Of a DNA stretch of 64,000 bases, positions 50,807-59,106 are shown piece after piece. The stretch covers positions 1,302,001 to 1,366,000 of the forward strand of contig NZ_CP058579.1 in NCBI RefSeq assembly GCF_013402875.1, given 5' to 3'. Numbering within the stretch: position 1 is the stretch's first letter; every line of letters begins with the position of its first letter. The DNA is from Halorarum salinum (lineage in GTDB: Archaea; Halobacteriota; Halobacteria; Halobacteriales; Haloferacaceae). The position numbers and the translations under genes were made by a program. The notes beneath the pieces were generated by a model, which saw only the letters and a list, made by a program, of their open reading frames with translations, was not told the origin of the DNA and did not search any database.

Positions 50807-52140
50807 GCCGGCGGTACACCCGCCGGACGGCGCTGGCGCTGCTCGGGGGCGTGACCCTCGCCGGCTGTTCGGGGGGCGGGCGGGACCGGTACTGGGCCGA
50901 CCCGCCGGCGTTCGACCGGTCGGGGCTGGGCGCCGTGACCGACGACCCGGTCCCGGACCGGCCGGAACCGCTTCCGGTGTCGGTTCCGGACGAGCGACTC
51001 GCCGGGTTCACCGAACGCGTGGACGAGTTACTCGCGCCGATCCCCCGGCCGCTCACCGCGGACGCGCTCCCGAACGGGGAGATGCGCGAGGCGATCCGGA
51101 GCGAGCGCCGGGACGCCCGGACGGCGCTCGATCGGATGGACGCCGCCGCGGGCACGCTCCCGACGGTCGCCGCGGGGGCCGACGCGTGCGAGCGCGCCGC
51201 GACGGCGGCGGGCGTGTGGGCGGCGATCAGCACGACGCGCGAACTGGAGAACGTGACGGAGTCGACGGCGCGGGTTCTGAACCGGGTCGACGACCTCGAA
51301 ACCGACCTCCCGGACGCGGCCGCTGGACCAGCCGAGGCCGCGGTCGTCTACGGCGAACCCGAGGAGTGGCTCGCGGTCGCCCGCCGCGACACCCTCGTCG
51401 GGAGGCCGGCGGCCGCCGAGCGGGCGAACCCGCTGCGGATGGGCCGCGTGACCGGCCAGGTCGAGCGGATCCGGGTCGAACTCGAGACGGCCGTGCTCCT
51501 CCGGGACCGGTACGTCGAGGGGCTCGATCAGCCGCGTTCGGTCGAGGAGGCGCTGACGGAGGCCGTCGCGGCGCTCGGCCCGGAGACGGAGCGCCGCCTC
51601 CGGCGACTCCACGGCGAGGACGCGGGGCGTCTCCACGTCGCACCAGGATCCGACGACCTCCTCGAGCGCGACGCGCCCCGGGACGCGCCCGGCGTCCGCC
51701 TCCTCTCCGAGAAGGTGTACGACGCATTCGACGAGATCCGGTTCGGGCCGATCGCGTGGCCCGACGCGGACGCGACCCATCCGGCGCTCACGGTTCGAAA
51801 GACCCACTGGACGTTCGCGACGCTCGACGCGGTCGAGTCGGTCCGCGACCGCGTCGACGACGGCGAGGACCTGTTTCCCCCGGACGCGGCCGCGATCGAG
51901 GAAACCCGGGCCGCGGCGATCGACGCCGTCGCCGACCTCGTCGCCTCGGGGTCCCCGCTGGAGCGGTGGACGGCCTGGCGGCTCGTGCCGGCGTTCGAGG
52001 GGCCGGACGGGGTGCTCGGTTCCGGGTCCGAGCCCGACCGGCGGGAGATCGCCGGCGCGTACGGCGAGTACGTCTGGATCGAGGCGGTCACGCGGGCGAC
52101 CCCGGACGCGACGCGGGTCGTCGACGACGCGCTGGCGTGA
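50803..52140 (+). CDS. Tat lipoprotein, helical, unknown function
   Basis: The 445-residue protein begins MSRRYTRRTALALLGGVTLAGC (twin-Arg, lipobox Cys22). The mature part is mostly helical with Arg/Glu-rich segments and no recognised domain; VRKTHWTFATLDAVESVRDRV and the acidic KVYDAFDEIRF are typical stretches. The start overlaps the preceding lipoprotein gene (ATGA). The pair may act together at the outer membrane face. Confidence 0.75.
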   Translation: MSRRYTRRTALALLGGVTLAGCSGGGRDRYWADPPAFDRSGLGAVTDDPVPDRPEPLPVSVPDERLAGFTERVDELLAPIPRPLTADALPNGEMREAIRSERRDARTALDRMDAAAGTLPTVAAGADACERAATAAGVWAAISTTRELENVTESTARVLNRVDDLETDLPDAAAGPAEAAVVYGEPEEWLAVARRDTLVGRPAAAERANPLRMGRVTGQVERIRVELETAVLLRDRYVEGLDQPRSVEEALTEAVAALGPETERRLRRLHGEDAGRLHVAPGSDDLLERDAPRDAPGVRLLSEKVYDAFDEIRFGPIAWPDADATHPALTVRKTHWTFATLDAVESVRDRVDDGEDLFPPDAAAIEETRAAAIDAVADLVASGSPLERWTAWRLVPAFEGPDGVLGSGSEPDRREIAGAYGEYVWIEAVTRATPDATRVVDDALA

Positions 52141-52197
52141 CGGTCGGCGGGTCGCGGTCGTCCGACGGTCGGCAGGCCGGTCGTCAGAAGCGGGGGA

Positions 52198-53589
52198 CTA
52201 CTCGTCGGGGAACACCTTCCCCGGGTTCAGGGTGCCGTTCGGGTCGAGCGCGTCCTTGATCGCTCGCATCGCGTCCACCGCGTCGCCGTGCTCCCGGCGG
52301 AGGTACGCGCGCTTGCCGCGGCCGATGCCGTGCTCGCCCGTGACGGTGCCGTCGAGTTCGAGCGCGCGCTCCACGAGGTCGTCGTAGACGCGCTCGGCGC
52401 GGGCGGACTCGTCGGGGTCGTCGTGGTCGTAGACGGCGAAGTAGTGGAGGTTGCCGTCGCCCGCGTGGCCGAACGCCGGGACGAACAGGTCGTGATCGGC
52501 GGCGGCCTCCTTCACGGCGCGGATCATCTCCGGGTAGTTCCCGATGGGAACCGTCACGTCGCCCGGGTGGCCCATCGAGGCGCCCTCCCGCCACTCGTCG
52601 GCGGCGTACGTGATGTCGCGCCTGGCGGTCCAGAGGTCGGCCATCCCGTCGCCGTCGTCCACCTCGAACGACTCGACGTCGTGGGCCGAGAACACCGCCT
52701 CGCAGAACGCCACCTCCTCGTCGACCCCGTGGTCGGCGTGGAACTCGACGAACGCCATCGGGCGCTCGGGCATGTCGGTGCCCGAGTAGTCGTTGGCGAG
52801 CGCCGCCGCGTCCGAGTCCATCAGTTCGATCTTCGCCACGTCGACGCCGGAGGTGACGGCGTCCCGGACCGCCGCGGTCGCGTCCGCGAGCGTCGGGAAG
52901 ACGGCCCGCCCGCCGCGGATCTGCTCGGGGATGCCCGCGAGTCCGAGCGTCGCCCGGGTGACGACGCCGAGGGTGCCCTCGGAGCCGACGAGCAGGTCGG
53001 TGAGGTTGTAGCCGCTGGAGCTCTTGGCGGCCCCGGTCCCCGTCCCGATCACCGTCCCGTCCGCGAGGACGACCTCCAGCGCGCGGACCCAGTCGCCCAC
53101 CTCGCCGTACTTCACCGTCCCCATTCCCGAGGCGTCGGTGGCGATCATGCCGCCGACCGTAGAGATGGCGCCCGAGGAGGGGAGCGGCGGGAAGGTGAGG
53201 CCGTGGCGGGCGACCCGTTCGTTCAGGTCGCCGCCGATCACGCCCGGTTCGACGTCGACCGTGAGGTCGTCGGGTCGGACCTCCAGCACGCGGTCCATCC
53301 GCGTCAGGTCGAGGCTGACGCCGCCCTCGACGGGCGTCGCGTGTGATTCGAGGCTCGTTCCGGCCGCGTACGGGGTGACGGGGACGCCGCGCTCGTCGGC
53401 CGCCGCGAGCACCGCCGACACGTCCGCGGTCGACCCCGCGAAGACGACCGCGTCCGGGTGCACCTCGTCGGCGGGCGCGGTGTCGTAACTGCCGGCGTGC
53501 GTGCCGCGGTCCGAGGGCCCCCGCGAGACCTCCCCGTCGAGCGCGAGGTCGTCGAGGAACCGGAGTTCCCGGTCGAATCCCTGGCTCAT
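52198..53589 (-). CDS. FAD-linked oxidase, GlcD / D-lactate dehydrogenase type
   Basis: The 463-residue protein has the PCMH-type FAD domain (PVTPYAAGTSLESHATP, VDVEPGVIGGDLNERVARHGLTFPPLPSSGAISTVGGMIATDASG, GYNLTDLLVGSEGTLGVVTRATLGL) and the oxidase C-terminal domain with FGHAGDGNLHY and TGEHGIGRGKRAYLRREHG. The family oxidises D-2-hydroxy acids such as glycolate or D-lactate. The ATG at 53589 follows an unlikely Arg-rich extension. No iron-sulfur domain is fused. Confidence 0.88.
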   Translation of the reverse strand: MSQGFDRELRFLDDLALDGEVSRGPSDRGTHAGSYDTAPADEVHPDAVVFAGSTADVSAVLAAADERGVPVTPYAAGTSLESHATPVEGGVSLDLTRMDRVLEVRPDDLTVDVEPGVIGGDLNERVARHGLTFPPLPSSGAISTVGGMIATDASGMGTVKYGEVGDWVRALEVVLADGTVIGTGTGAAKSSSGYNLTDLLVGSEGTLGVVTRATLGLAGIPEQIRGGRAVFPTLADATAAVRDAVTSGVDVAKIELMDSDAAALANDYSGTDMPERPMAFVEFHADHGVDEEVAFCEAVFSAHDVESFEVDDGDGMADLWTARRDITYAADEWREGASMGHPGDVTVPIGNYPEMIRAVKEAAADHDLFVPAFGHAGDGNLHYFAVYDHDDPDESARAERVYDDLVERALELDGTVTGEHGIGRGKRAYLRREHGDAVDAMRAIKDALDPNGTLNPGKVFPDE

Positions 53590-53703
53590 GTGGTCAGGGG
53601 GCACGCGGACGGACAAGAGGGCTCCGGTCGGTCGGATCGGCGGACGTGTCGAACGTCGTCTGAGACGCCGGGCCCGCACCCGGGGTCCGCCGGGTCAGCC
53701 AGG

Positions 53704-53784
53704 GACGACGGGTCCGCCGGGGACGACGGGTCCGCCGGGGACGACGGGTCCGCCGGGGACGACGGGTCCGCCGGGGACGACGGG
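53704..53784. repeat. tandem 18-bp repeat upstream of cofH
   Basis: GACGACGGGTCCGCCGGG is repeated exactly at 53704, 53722, 53740 and 53758, with a partial unit at 53776. In the frame of cofH it would encode GPPGTT repeats. Confidence 0.9.
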
Positions 53785-53836
53785 GGCCGGGGGTTCCGGG
53801 GGTCCGGTACCGTCCCGCTTTTACTCCGGGCCGGCG

Positions 53837-55261
53837 ATGGTCCAGGGGATGACGCGCCCGTCGGCCGCCGACCTCGACCCCGACGACCTCGGGTTCGACC
53901 ACGTCCCCGAGACCGACCAGTCGTTCGAGAACGCGCTGGCGAAGGCGCGCGACGGCGTACGCCTGACGGTCGACGACGCCGTGGAACTGCTGACGACGGG
54001 CACCGACGCCGACGGGATCGGCCGGGAGCGAAAGGAACTGGTGCTGGAGGCGGCCGACCGCCGGCGCGCCGAGACGGTCGGCGACGGGGTGACGTTCGTC
54101 GCGAACCTGAACAACAACGTCACCACCGCGTGCAACACCGGCTGTCTGTTCTGCAACTTCAAGGACACCGCCCACCAGTTCGAGGCCAGGCACGAGGGCG
54201 AGCACGGCGGGTTCACCAAGACGCCCGCGGAATCGAGGGAGGCCGTCGAGGCGGGCCTCGACCGCGGCATCTACGAGGTCACCTCCGTCTCGGGGCTCCA
54301 CCCCGCGTTCGCGCTGGACGACGAGCACCACGAGATGCTCGCCGGGTTCGACGAACCCGCACGCGAGGTGAACTACAAGCCGCCCGAGCGGTACGTCGTC
54401 GACCCCGGCACCTACGTCGAGCAGATGGAGGCCATGTCGGTCGGGGGCGTCCATCTCCACTCGATGACCCCCGAGGAGGCGTACCACGCCCGGCGGGGGA
54501 CCGACTGGAGCTACGAGGAGGTGTACGCCGAACTCCGGGAGGCGGGCCTCGACTCGGCGCCCGGCACCGCCGCGGAGATCCTCGTCGACGAGGTCCGGGA
54601 CGTCATCTGTCCCGGGAAGATCGACACGGCGGGCTGGCTGGAGGCGATGGAGGGCGCCGTCGACGCCGGCCTCGACGTGACCTCGACGATGATGTACGGC
54701 CACGTCGAGAACGAGATGCACCGCGCGATCCACCTCGAACGGCTCCGGGACCTCCAGGACCGGACCGGCGGCATCACCGAGTTCGTCCCGCTGTCGTTCG
54801 TCCACGAGCGCACCCCGCTGTTCGAGCACGGCGTCGTCTCGGGCGGCGCGAGCGACGACGAGGACGAACTGCTCATCGCGGTCGCGCGCCTGTTCCTCGA
54901 CAACGTCGAGAACGTCCAGACGTCGTGGGTGAAGTACGGCGACGGGAAGGCGCTGAAGACGCTCTCGTGTGGCGCGAACGACTTCATGGGCACCATCCTC
55001 TCGGAGGAGATCACCAAGCGCGCCGGCGGGCAGTTCGGCGAATTCCGGAGCTTCGACGACTACGTGGAGATGGTGACCTCGATCGGCCGGACCCCCGTCG
55101 AGCGCTCGACCGACTACCGGACGACCCGCGAGATAGACCCGGACGAGGGCGGCCCCTTCGGCCCGACGCTCGGCCCACGGGCCGACGGGACGCCGCTTCT
55201 CACCCCGGAGGAGCGCGAGGAGCGGGCCGCGGGCGACTCCAGCGCGGTCGCCGACGACTGA
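53837..55261 (+). CDS. cofH: 5-amino-6-(D-ribitylamino)uracil-tyrosine transferase CofH (FO synthase subunit 2)
   Basis: The 474-residue radical SAM enzyme makes the deazaflavin of coenzyme F420 with CofG. The cluster motif is C99-x3-C103-x2-C106 (ACNTGCLFCNF), followed by ESREAVEAGLDRGIYEVTSVSGLHP, GGVHLHSMTPEEAYHARR and TSTMMYGHVENEMHRAIHLERLRDLQ. The ATG at 53837 is preferred; the open frame upstream runs through the 18-bp repeat and is not expected in the family. The last 40 residues are an acidic tail. cofG is not in the window. Confidence 0.92.
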   Translation: MVQGMTRPSAADLDPDDLGFDHVPETDQSFENALAKARDGVRLTVDDAVELLTTGTDADGIGRERKELVLEAADRRRAETVGDGVTFVANLNNNVTTACNTGCLFCNFKDTAHQFEARHEGEHGGFTKTPAESREAVEAGLDRGIYEVTSVSGLHPAFALDDEHHEMLAGFDEPAREVNYKPPERYVVDPGTYVEQMEAMSVGGVHLHSMTPEEAYHARRGTDWSYEEVYAELREAGLDSAPGTAAEILVDEVRDVICPGKIDTAGWLEAMEGAVDAGLDVTSTMMYGHVENEMHRAIHLERLRDLQDRTGGITEFVPLSFVHERTPLFEHGVVSGGASDDEDELLIAVARLFLDNVENVQTSWVKYGDGKALKTLSCGANDFMGTILSEEITKRAGGQFGEFRSFDDYVEMVTSIGRTPVERSTDYRTTREIDPDEGGPFGPTLGPRADGTPLLTPEEREERAAGDSSAVADD

Positions 55262-55563
55262 ACCGCGACGATTCCGACTCTCCGACGGCGACGATTCGGA
55301 CGGACCGCCAGGGACGACCGGCCGACTGGCAGCCGCGGTATCAGTGTCAGTCGGGTGGCGACGCTTGACCCGACCGTCCACGGGGTGGGACTGAACGGGC
55401 CGGCTTCTGCGCTCGCGCGCCTCGCTGTGCTCCTCGTTCCGTTCGCTCCGCTCACTCCACTGCGGTGCTTGCTTCGTCGTGCTTCACGCAGAAGCCGGGG
55501 GCTTTCGAGCCTCTCTATCGGTCAGTCCGAAAACCGTACCGCCAAGGACACCGGCGACCGAGA
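55262..55563. other. 302 bases without a gene; family I element
   Basis: Short Arg/Pro frames only. Most of the interval is the structured element at 55371-55509. Confidence 0.6.
55371..55509 (+). repeat. family I structured element, copy d
   Basis: Opens with the same GGTGGGACTGAACGGG block as copy a and ends GGGGCTTTCGAG. Between them CCGGCTTCTGCG (55400-55411) pairs perfectly with CGCAGAAGCCGG (55487-55498). The stem differs from that of copy a while the flanking blocks are conserved. It lies downstream of cofH. Confidence 0.75.
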
Positions 55564-55953
55564 CTACCGCTTCCCGAACCGGATGCCGTCCTCGACCATC
55601 CGGAAGTTCCGCTCCCGGTCGATGCGCTCGGCCAGCCAGTCCACCTCGTACACCTGCGCCGAGAGCTCCGCACAGAGGTTCCGCCAGGCGATCGCGTAGA
55701 TGGGCGACTGGCCCCACGCACGTAGCTCCGGGACGAACTCGTCGTACGTCTCCATCCGCTCCTCCAGGTGTTCGAGCAGGTCGACGGCCGCCTCGGCGGC
55801 CTCCCCCTCGTCGTCGGCCGCCTCGATGGCGGCCTCGAGCGCGGCCCGGTAGCCGGCGACGGCCCTCCGCATGTCCTCCGCGGCGGCGTCGTCCTCCTCC
55901 GGGAGCGATTCGAGCACGCCGCGGGGTACGCCGAGGTCGATGGACGCGTCCAT
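55564..55953 (-). CDS. small helical conserved protein
   Basis: The 129-residue protein from the ATG at 55953 (MDASIDLGVPRGVLESLPEEDD...) is mostly helical and acidic, with EAAIEAADDEGEAAEAAVDLLEHLEERMETYDEF and a conserved-looking end WRNLCAELSAQVYEVDWLAERIDRERNFRM. It is the last gene of a minus-strand group after the small zinc-finger gene. Function is unknown. Confidence 0.65.
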   Translation of the reverse strand: MDASIDLGVPRGVLESLPEEDDAAAEDMRRAVAGYRAALEAAIEAADDEGEAAEAAVDLLEHLEERMETYDEFVPELRAWGQSPIYAIAWRNLCAELSAQVYEVDWLAERIDRERNFRMVEDGIRFGKR

Positions 55954-55973
55954 ACCTCCCGGTTCGGCCCCGG

Positions 55974-56138
55974 TCACAAAAGTTCGCCGTCGAGGAACGC
56001 CCGGAGGTCGCCGGCGCAGGGGGCACACAGCAGCACCCGGAGGTCGCCGTCGGGATCGATGGCGTCGACCGCGCCGTACTCCTCGCCCGGATCGATGGTC
56101 CGCCCGCAGCGGTCGCAGTCGTGCGGGCGTCGGAGCAC
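55974..56138 (-). CDS. 54-residue zinc-finger-like protein
   Basis: A short frame from a GTG at 56138, directly after the stop of the upstream gene (TAG at 56141), encodes a protein with two C-x2-C knuckles (CDRC at 8-11 and CAPC at about 38-41) separated by DPGEEYGAVDAIDPDGDLRVLL. This is the pattern of haloarchaeal one-domain zinc proteins. The tight spacing and codon use make it probable. Confidence 0.65.
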   Translation of the reverse strand: MLRRPHDCDRCGRTIDPGEEYGAVDAIDPDGDLRVLLCAPCAGDLRAFLDGELL

Positions 56139-56140
56139 GC

Positions 56141-56329
56141 CTACGCTCCGAGTTGAAGCATCGTGACGACGAGCGCGACCACGAACAGCAGGACGCCCGC
56201 GCCGGCGAGCCCGATCCGCGTGAGGTCGGCCTCGCCCGTCTCCCTGGTCGCGTACACGACCCCGGCGACGCCCACGACGGCGGCCAGCAGGACGGCGATG
56301 CTGTACACGGCGGTGAGTGCGTCGGCCAT
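56141..56329 (-). CDS. small membrane protein, two transmembrane helices
   Basis: The 62-residue protein consists of two hydrophobic helices (LTAVYSIAVLLAAVVGVAGVVYA and IGLAGAGVLLFVVALVVTMLQLGA) joined by a short charged loop (TRETGEADLTR). It heads the minus-strand group with the zinc-finger-like and helical proteins. Confidence 0.6.
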   Translation of the reverse strand: MADALTAVYSIAVLLAAVVGVAGVVYATRETGEADLTRIGLAGAGVLLFVVALVVTMLQLGA

Positions 56330-56454
56330 AAGTGGAGTTACACGTCCGTCGGTGTTAAAACTCGGTGTCGGAACCGCACGATCGCGGCAGTTCCGCCGCG
56401 TGACGGGTCCGAACCGACGGAACGTATTTCCGCCGGCGTCACGGACTCGCGGCC

Positions 56455-56859
56455 ATGCGGATGGAACTGCGGGTCTGCAAGCACTGCCACGAGGGCGAGC
56501 ACGGCAACCCCGACAAGACGGCGGTCACGCGGGACATGGTGACCTGCGCGGAGACGGTCCGGGAGTACAAGGACCTCATCGGCATCGACGCCATCTACAT
56601 CACGAAGGTCGCCGAGGGCGACGCCGGCGGCGCGGAGGCGCTCCCGGTCGTGGTCGCCTCCATCGCGGGCGACGAGATACAGCTCTCGGACACCCAGCTC
56701 GTGATGGAGGACGACGACGGCAACATGCTGGTGTACCCCGAGCCGGCCGACGTCCTCGAGGTGCTCACGCGGAACGTCCAGCAGGCGAACACCCACACGA
56801 ACAACGACGTGAGCGTCGAACTCAGCGAGGAGAGCCTGTCGCTGGGCGTCGGGACGTAG
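56455..56859 (+). CDS. conserved haloarchaeal protein of unknown function
   Basis: The 134-residue protein begins with a possible metal site (MRMELRVCKHCHEGEHGNPDKTAVTRDMVTCAETV: C-x2-C plus His and another Cys) and continues with a beta-rich half (LPVVVASIAGDEIQLSDTQLVMEDDDGNMLVYPEPADVLEVLTRNVQ). It lies near the formate dehydrogenase genes but on the opposite strand, convergent with them. Function is unknown. Confidence 0.75.
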   Translation: MRMELRVCKHCHEGEHGNPDKTAVTRDMVTCAETVREYKDLIGIDAIYITKVAEGDAGGAEALPVVVASIAGDEIQLSDTQLVMEDDDGNMLVYPEPADVLEVLTRNVQQANTHTNNDVSVELSEESLSLGVGT

Positions 56860-56925
56860 CCGACCCGGAACCGGAGCGTCGTCGCGTCGAAGGACGGTGG
56901 CGGGTCGGCGTGGGGCGTCGCCCGC

Positions 56926-57948
56926 TCACTCCCGCAGTTCGCCCCCGTCGGTCGCCGCCGGGGGACGCTCCTCCGACTCAAGCTGGCGCTCCCAGCGCAC
57001 GCGGAGCAGGTTCCCGTACATCTGCAGGATCAGCCCGAGGAACAGCACGAAGATGCCCGCGTTGATGCCGACCGTGAGCAGCAGGTTCGTCGGGCCGCCG
57101 CCGATCACGATCTCGCGCGGCACCGGGTAGCCCTCGTCGAAGACGCTCCCCAGCAACACGGAGACGATGCCGATGACGGTGAGCGCCCCGACGATCGTCG
57201 AGGCCGCGTTCCACGACGGGGAGAGTTCGAGCCGCTCGATGCCGGTGCGGGCCTCCTCCGCTCGCTCGCCCTCCTCACCCCCGTCGGCGTGGTACTCGGG
57301 GATCATCGAGCGCGGGATGAACGCCTTCACCTCGACGGGGTAGAACGCGGGGTGGAAGCCGTGCTCGAAGATGTGGAACATCACGCCCATCAGCATGATG
57401 ACCCCGAGCAGGCCGTGGAACGTGACGAACGCCATCGCCGCCGTCCGGGTCGCCATCAGCTCGATGATCCCGGACTTGCTCCAGATGAGCACCCCCGAGA
57501 TCGACAGCAGCGCCAGTTCGATCGCGAAGATGAACACGACGCCCTTCCCGATGTAGGTGAGAAGCGGGATGTCGTCGGCGGTGCCGCCGGCGAACTGGCG
57601 GGCGTTCGGATGGCGCTCCTCGGCGCGCCCGAGCAGGAACTTCACGTCCTGGACCATCGCGTCGACGTCGGCCCTGCCCGGGAGGATCTCCCGGAAGTTC
57701 CCCCGGCCCGTGTCGGTCGTCACCATCATGAGCATCCAGAAGAGGACGAGCACGAGCAGCCCCGCCCCGGCGACGCGGTGGACCGCGACCACGCCGGTCG
57801 CCCCGCCCATCAGCCCGACGAGCCACCACAGCTCGTCGTTGAACATCATGCTGTAGCCGGAGAAGAACAGGACGAAGACGTCCAGCGCCAGCAGCGTGTG
57901 GAACGTCGTCGTCATGCGGGTGAATTTCCCGTGGTCGAGCTGCGTCAC
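56926..57948 (-). CDS. fdhC: formate dehydrogenase cytochrome b subunit
   Basis: The 340-residue protein is a b-type cytochrome like FdnI/FdoI: four to five transmembrane helices, with likely heme His residues in KFTRMTTTFHTLLALDVFVLFFSGYSM, TGVVAVHRVAGAGLL and MAFVTFHGLLGVIMLMGVMFHIFEHGFHP. An extra pair of helices near the C-terminus (STIVGALTVIGIVSVLLG and LLLTVGINAGIFVLFLGLILQMYG) is longer than in E. coli. It passes electrons from the Fe-S subunit to quinone. The gene overlaps its upstream neighbour by four bases. Confidence 0.88.
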   Translation of the reverse strand: MTQLDHGKFTRMTTTFHTLLALDVFVLFFSGYSMMFNDELWWLVGLMGGATGVVAVHRVAGAGLLVLVLFWMLMMVTTDTGRGNFREILPGRADVDAMVQDVKFLLGRAEERHPNARQFAGGTADDIPLLTYIGKGVVFIFAIELALLSISGVLIWSKSGIIELMATRTAAMAFVTFHGLLGVIMLMGVMFHIFEHGFHPAFYPVEVKAFIPRSMIPEYHADGGEEGERAEEARTGIERLELSPSWNAASTIVGALTVIGIVSVLLGSVFDEGYPVPREIVIGGGPTNLLLTVGINAGIFVLFLGLILQMYGNLLRVRWERQLESEERPPAATDGGELRE

Positions 57949-58430
57949 GGCCCGTCACCCCCGTCGCTCCGGGCCGCATCGTCCGCGGCTTCGCCGGTCG
58001 CGTCGTCAGCGGCGCCGTCCGTCTGACCGCCGGCCGCGTCGGCGGCCCGGCCGCCGTCGGCCGCGACCGTCTCGTCGGTCTCCGGGGACTCCCCCGGAGC
58101 GCGCATCCGCGCGGCGAGCCGCCGGAACGCGCCCCAGTGGAGGAACACCATGAACAGGATGAACACGCCCATGATGACGTCGGCCGCGTGGGTGATCGCG
58201 ATGGCGAAGTCGAGCCAGACGATCTGGTTGCCCTCCGCCCAGTCGGCGCCGACGCCCGCGTTCGCGCCCGTGAACGTTGGATCGATGCGGAACAGTTCCT
58301 CGTAGAACGGGCCGAAGCCGCTGGCCCACCAGAGGATCGCGAGCGTCGCCACGACCGCGATCAGCGCGTTCACGGCGATTGCGGTGCCGCCGTACCCCCG
58401 CGTCTCCGGGAGGTGCTCCCGGTAGCTCAC
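57945..58430 (-). CDS. small membrane subunit associated with formate dehydrogenase
   Basis: Starting at the GTG that overlaps the fdhB stop, this 161-residue protein (MSYREHLPETRGYGG...) has two transmembrane helices (AIAVNALIAVVATLAILWWASGFG and ADVIMGVFILFMVFLHWGAFRRL), a central acidic loop and a long acidic Ala/Asp tail. It lies between fdhB and fdhC, so it is probably an additional anchor or electron-transfer subunit; E. coli FdnGHI has no equivalent. Function is inferred from position only. Confidence 0.65.
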   Translation of the reverse strand: MSYREHLPETRGYGGTAIAVNALIAVVATLAILWWASGFGPFYEELFRIDPTFTGANAGVGADWAEGNQIVWLDFAIAITHAADVIMGVFILFMVFLHWGAFRRLAARMRAPGESPETDETVAADGGRAADAAGGQTDGAADDATGEAADDAARSDGGDGP

Positions 58431-59095
58431 GACTCGAACACCTCGGCGTCCTCGCCGAAGATGATCTCCATCGCCCCGTCGTTGAAGAAGGTGCCGCTGC
58501 CGCGCCTGTCGAGCTCGGTGGCGATGTCGTCGGGGGTCCCGACGAGGATGGCGTCGGTCGCGCACTCCTCGGCGCAGGCGGGTCCCTTGCCGACCTCCTG
58601 GCGCTCCTCGCACATCGTGCATTTGTCCATGACGCCGCCGGCGCCGACCAGCGACGCCGCGCCCTCGTCCTCGGCGGGGAACTGCGGCGCGCCGAACGGA
58701 CAGGCCGACAGGCAGTACTGGCAGCCGACACAGAGGTCGTCGCGGACCTCGACGAAGCCGTCCTCCTTCTTCACGAGCGAGTCGACCGGGCACACCGAGA
58801 CGCACGGCGCGTTCTCGCAGTGGTAACACTGCATCGGGATGGACGTCTCGCCGGGCGACTGCCCCTGCCGGAGCGCCTCCGTGGCGTTGGCGTTCAGGCC
58901 GGCCGCCGCCTCCTGGCCCTCCAGCATCGTCGAGATGCTGATCCGCTGTTCGTCACGGGGGACGTCCCACGTCCGCTTGCAGGCGACCACACAGCCCCCG
59001 CAGTCGATACACGCCTCCACGTCGGGGAAGATGCGAGCGTCCTCGCCGACGGTCATGACGCCCTGTCCCATCACTTCTTTAGGTGCGTTTGACAT
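58427..59095 (-). CDS. fdhB: formate dehydrogenase iron-sulfur subunit
   Basis: The 222-residue protein has four Cys clusters for four [4Fe-4S] centres: CIDCGGCVVAC, CYHCENAPCVSVCP, CVGCQYCLSACP and CTMCEERQEVGKGPACAEEC, as in FdnH-like subunits. It relays electrons from the molybdopterin subunit to the cytochrome b. No own signal peptide is present, so it would be carried across the membrane with FdhA. The gene is 11 bases after fdhA. Confidence 0.92.
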   Translation of the reverse strand: MSNAPKEVMGQGVMTVGEDARIFPDVEACIDCGGCVVACKRTWDVPRDEQRISISTMLEGQEAAAGLNANATEALRQGQSPGETSIPMQCYHCENAPCVSVCPVDSLVKKEDGFVEVRDDLCVGCQYCLSACPFGAPQFPAEDEGAASLVGAGGVMDKCTMCEERQEVGKGPACAEECATDAILVGTPDDIATELDRRGSGTFFNDGAMEIIFGEDAEVFES

Positions 59096-59106
59096 TTTCG
59101 ATCACC

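Noticed and set aside
53458-53836. Collagen-like N-terminal extension of CofH
   Set aside because: The family starts near MVQGMTRPS; the extension is made of an 18-bp tandem repeat and overlaps the upstream gene's start region.
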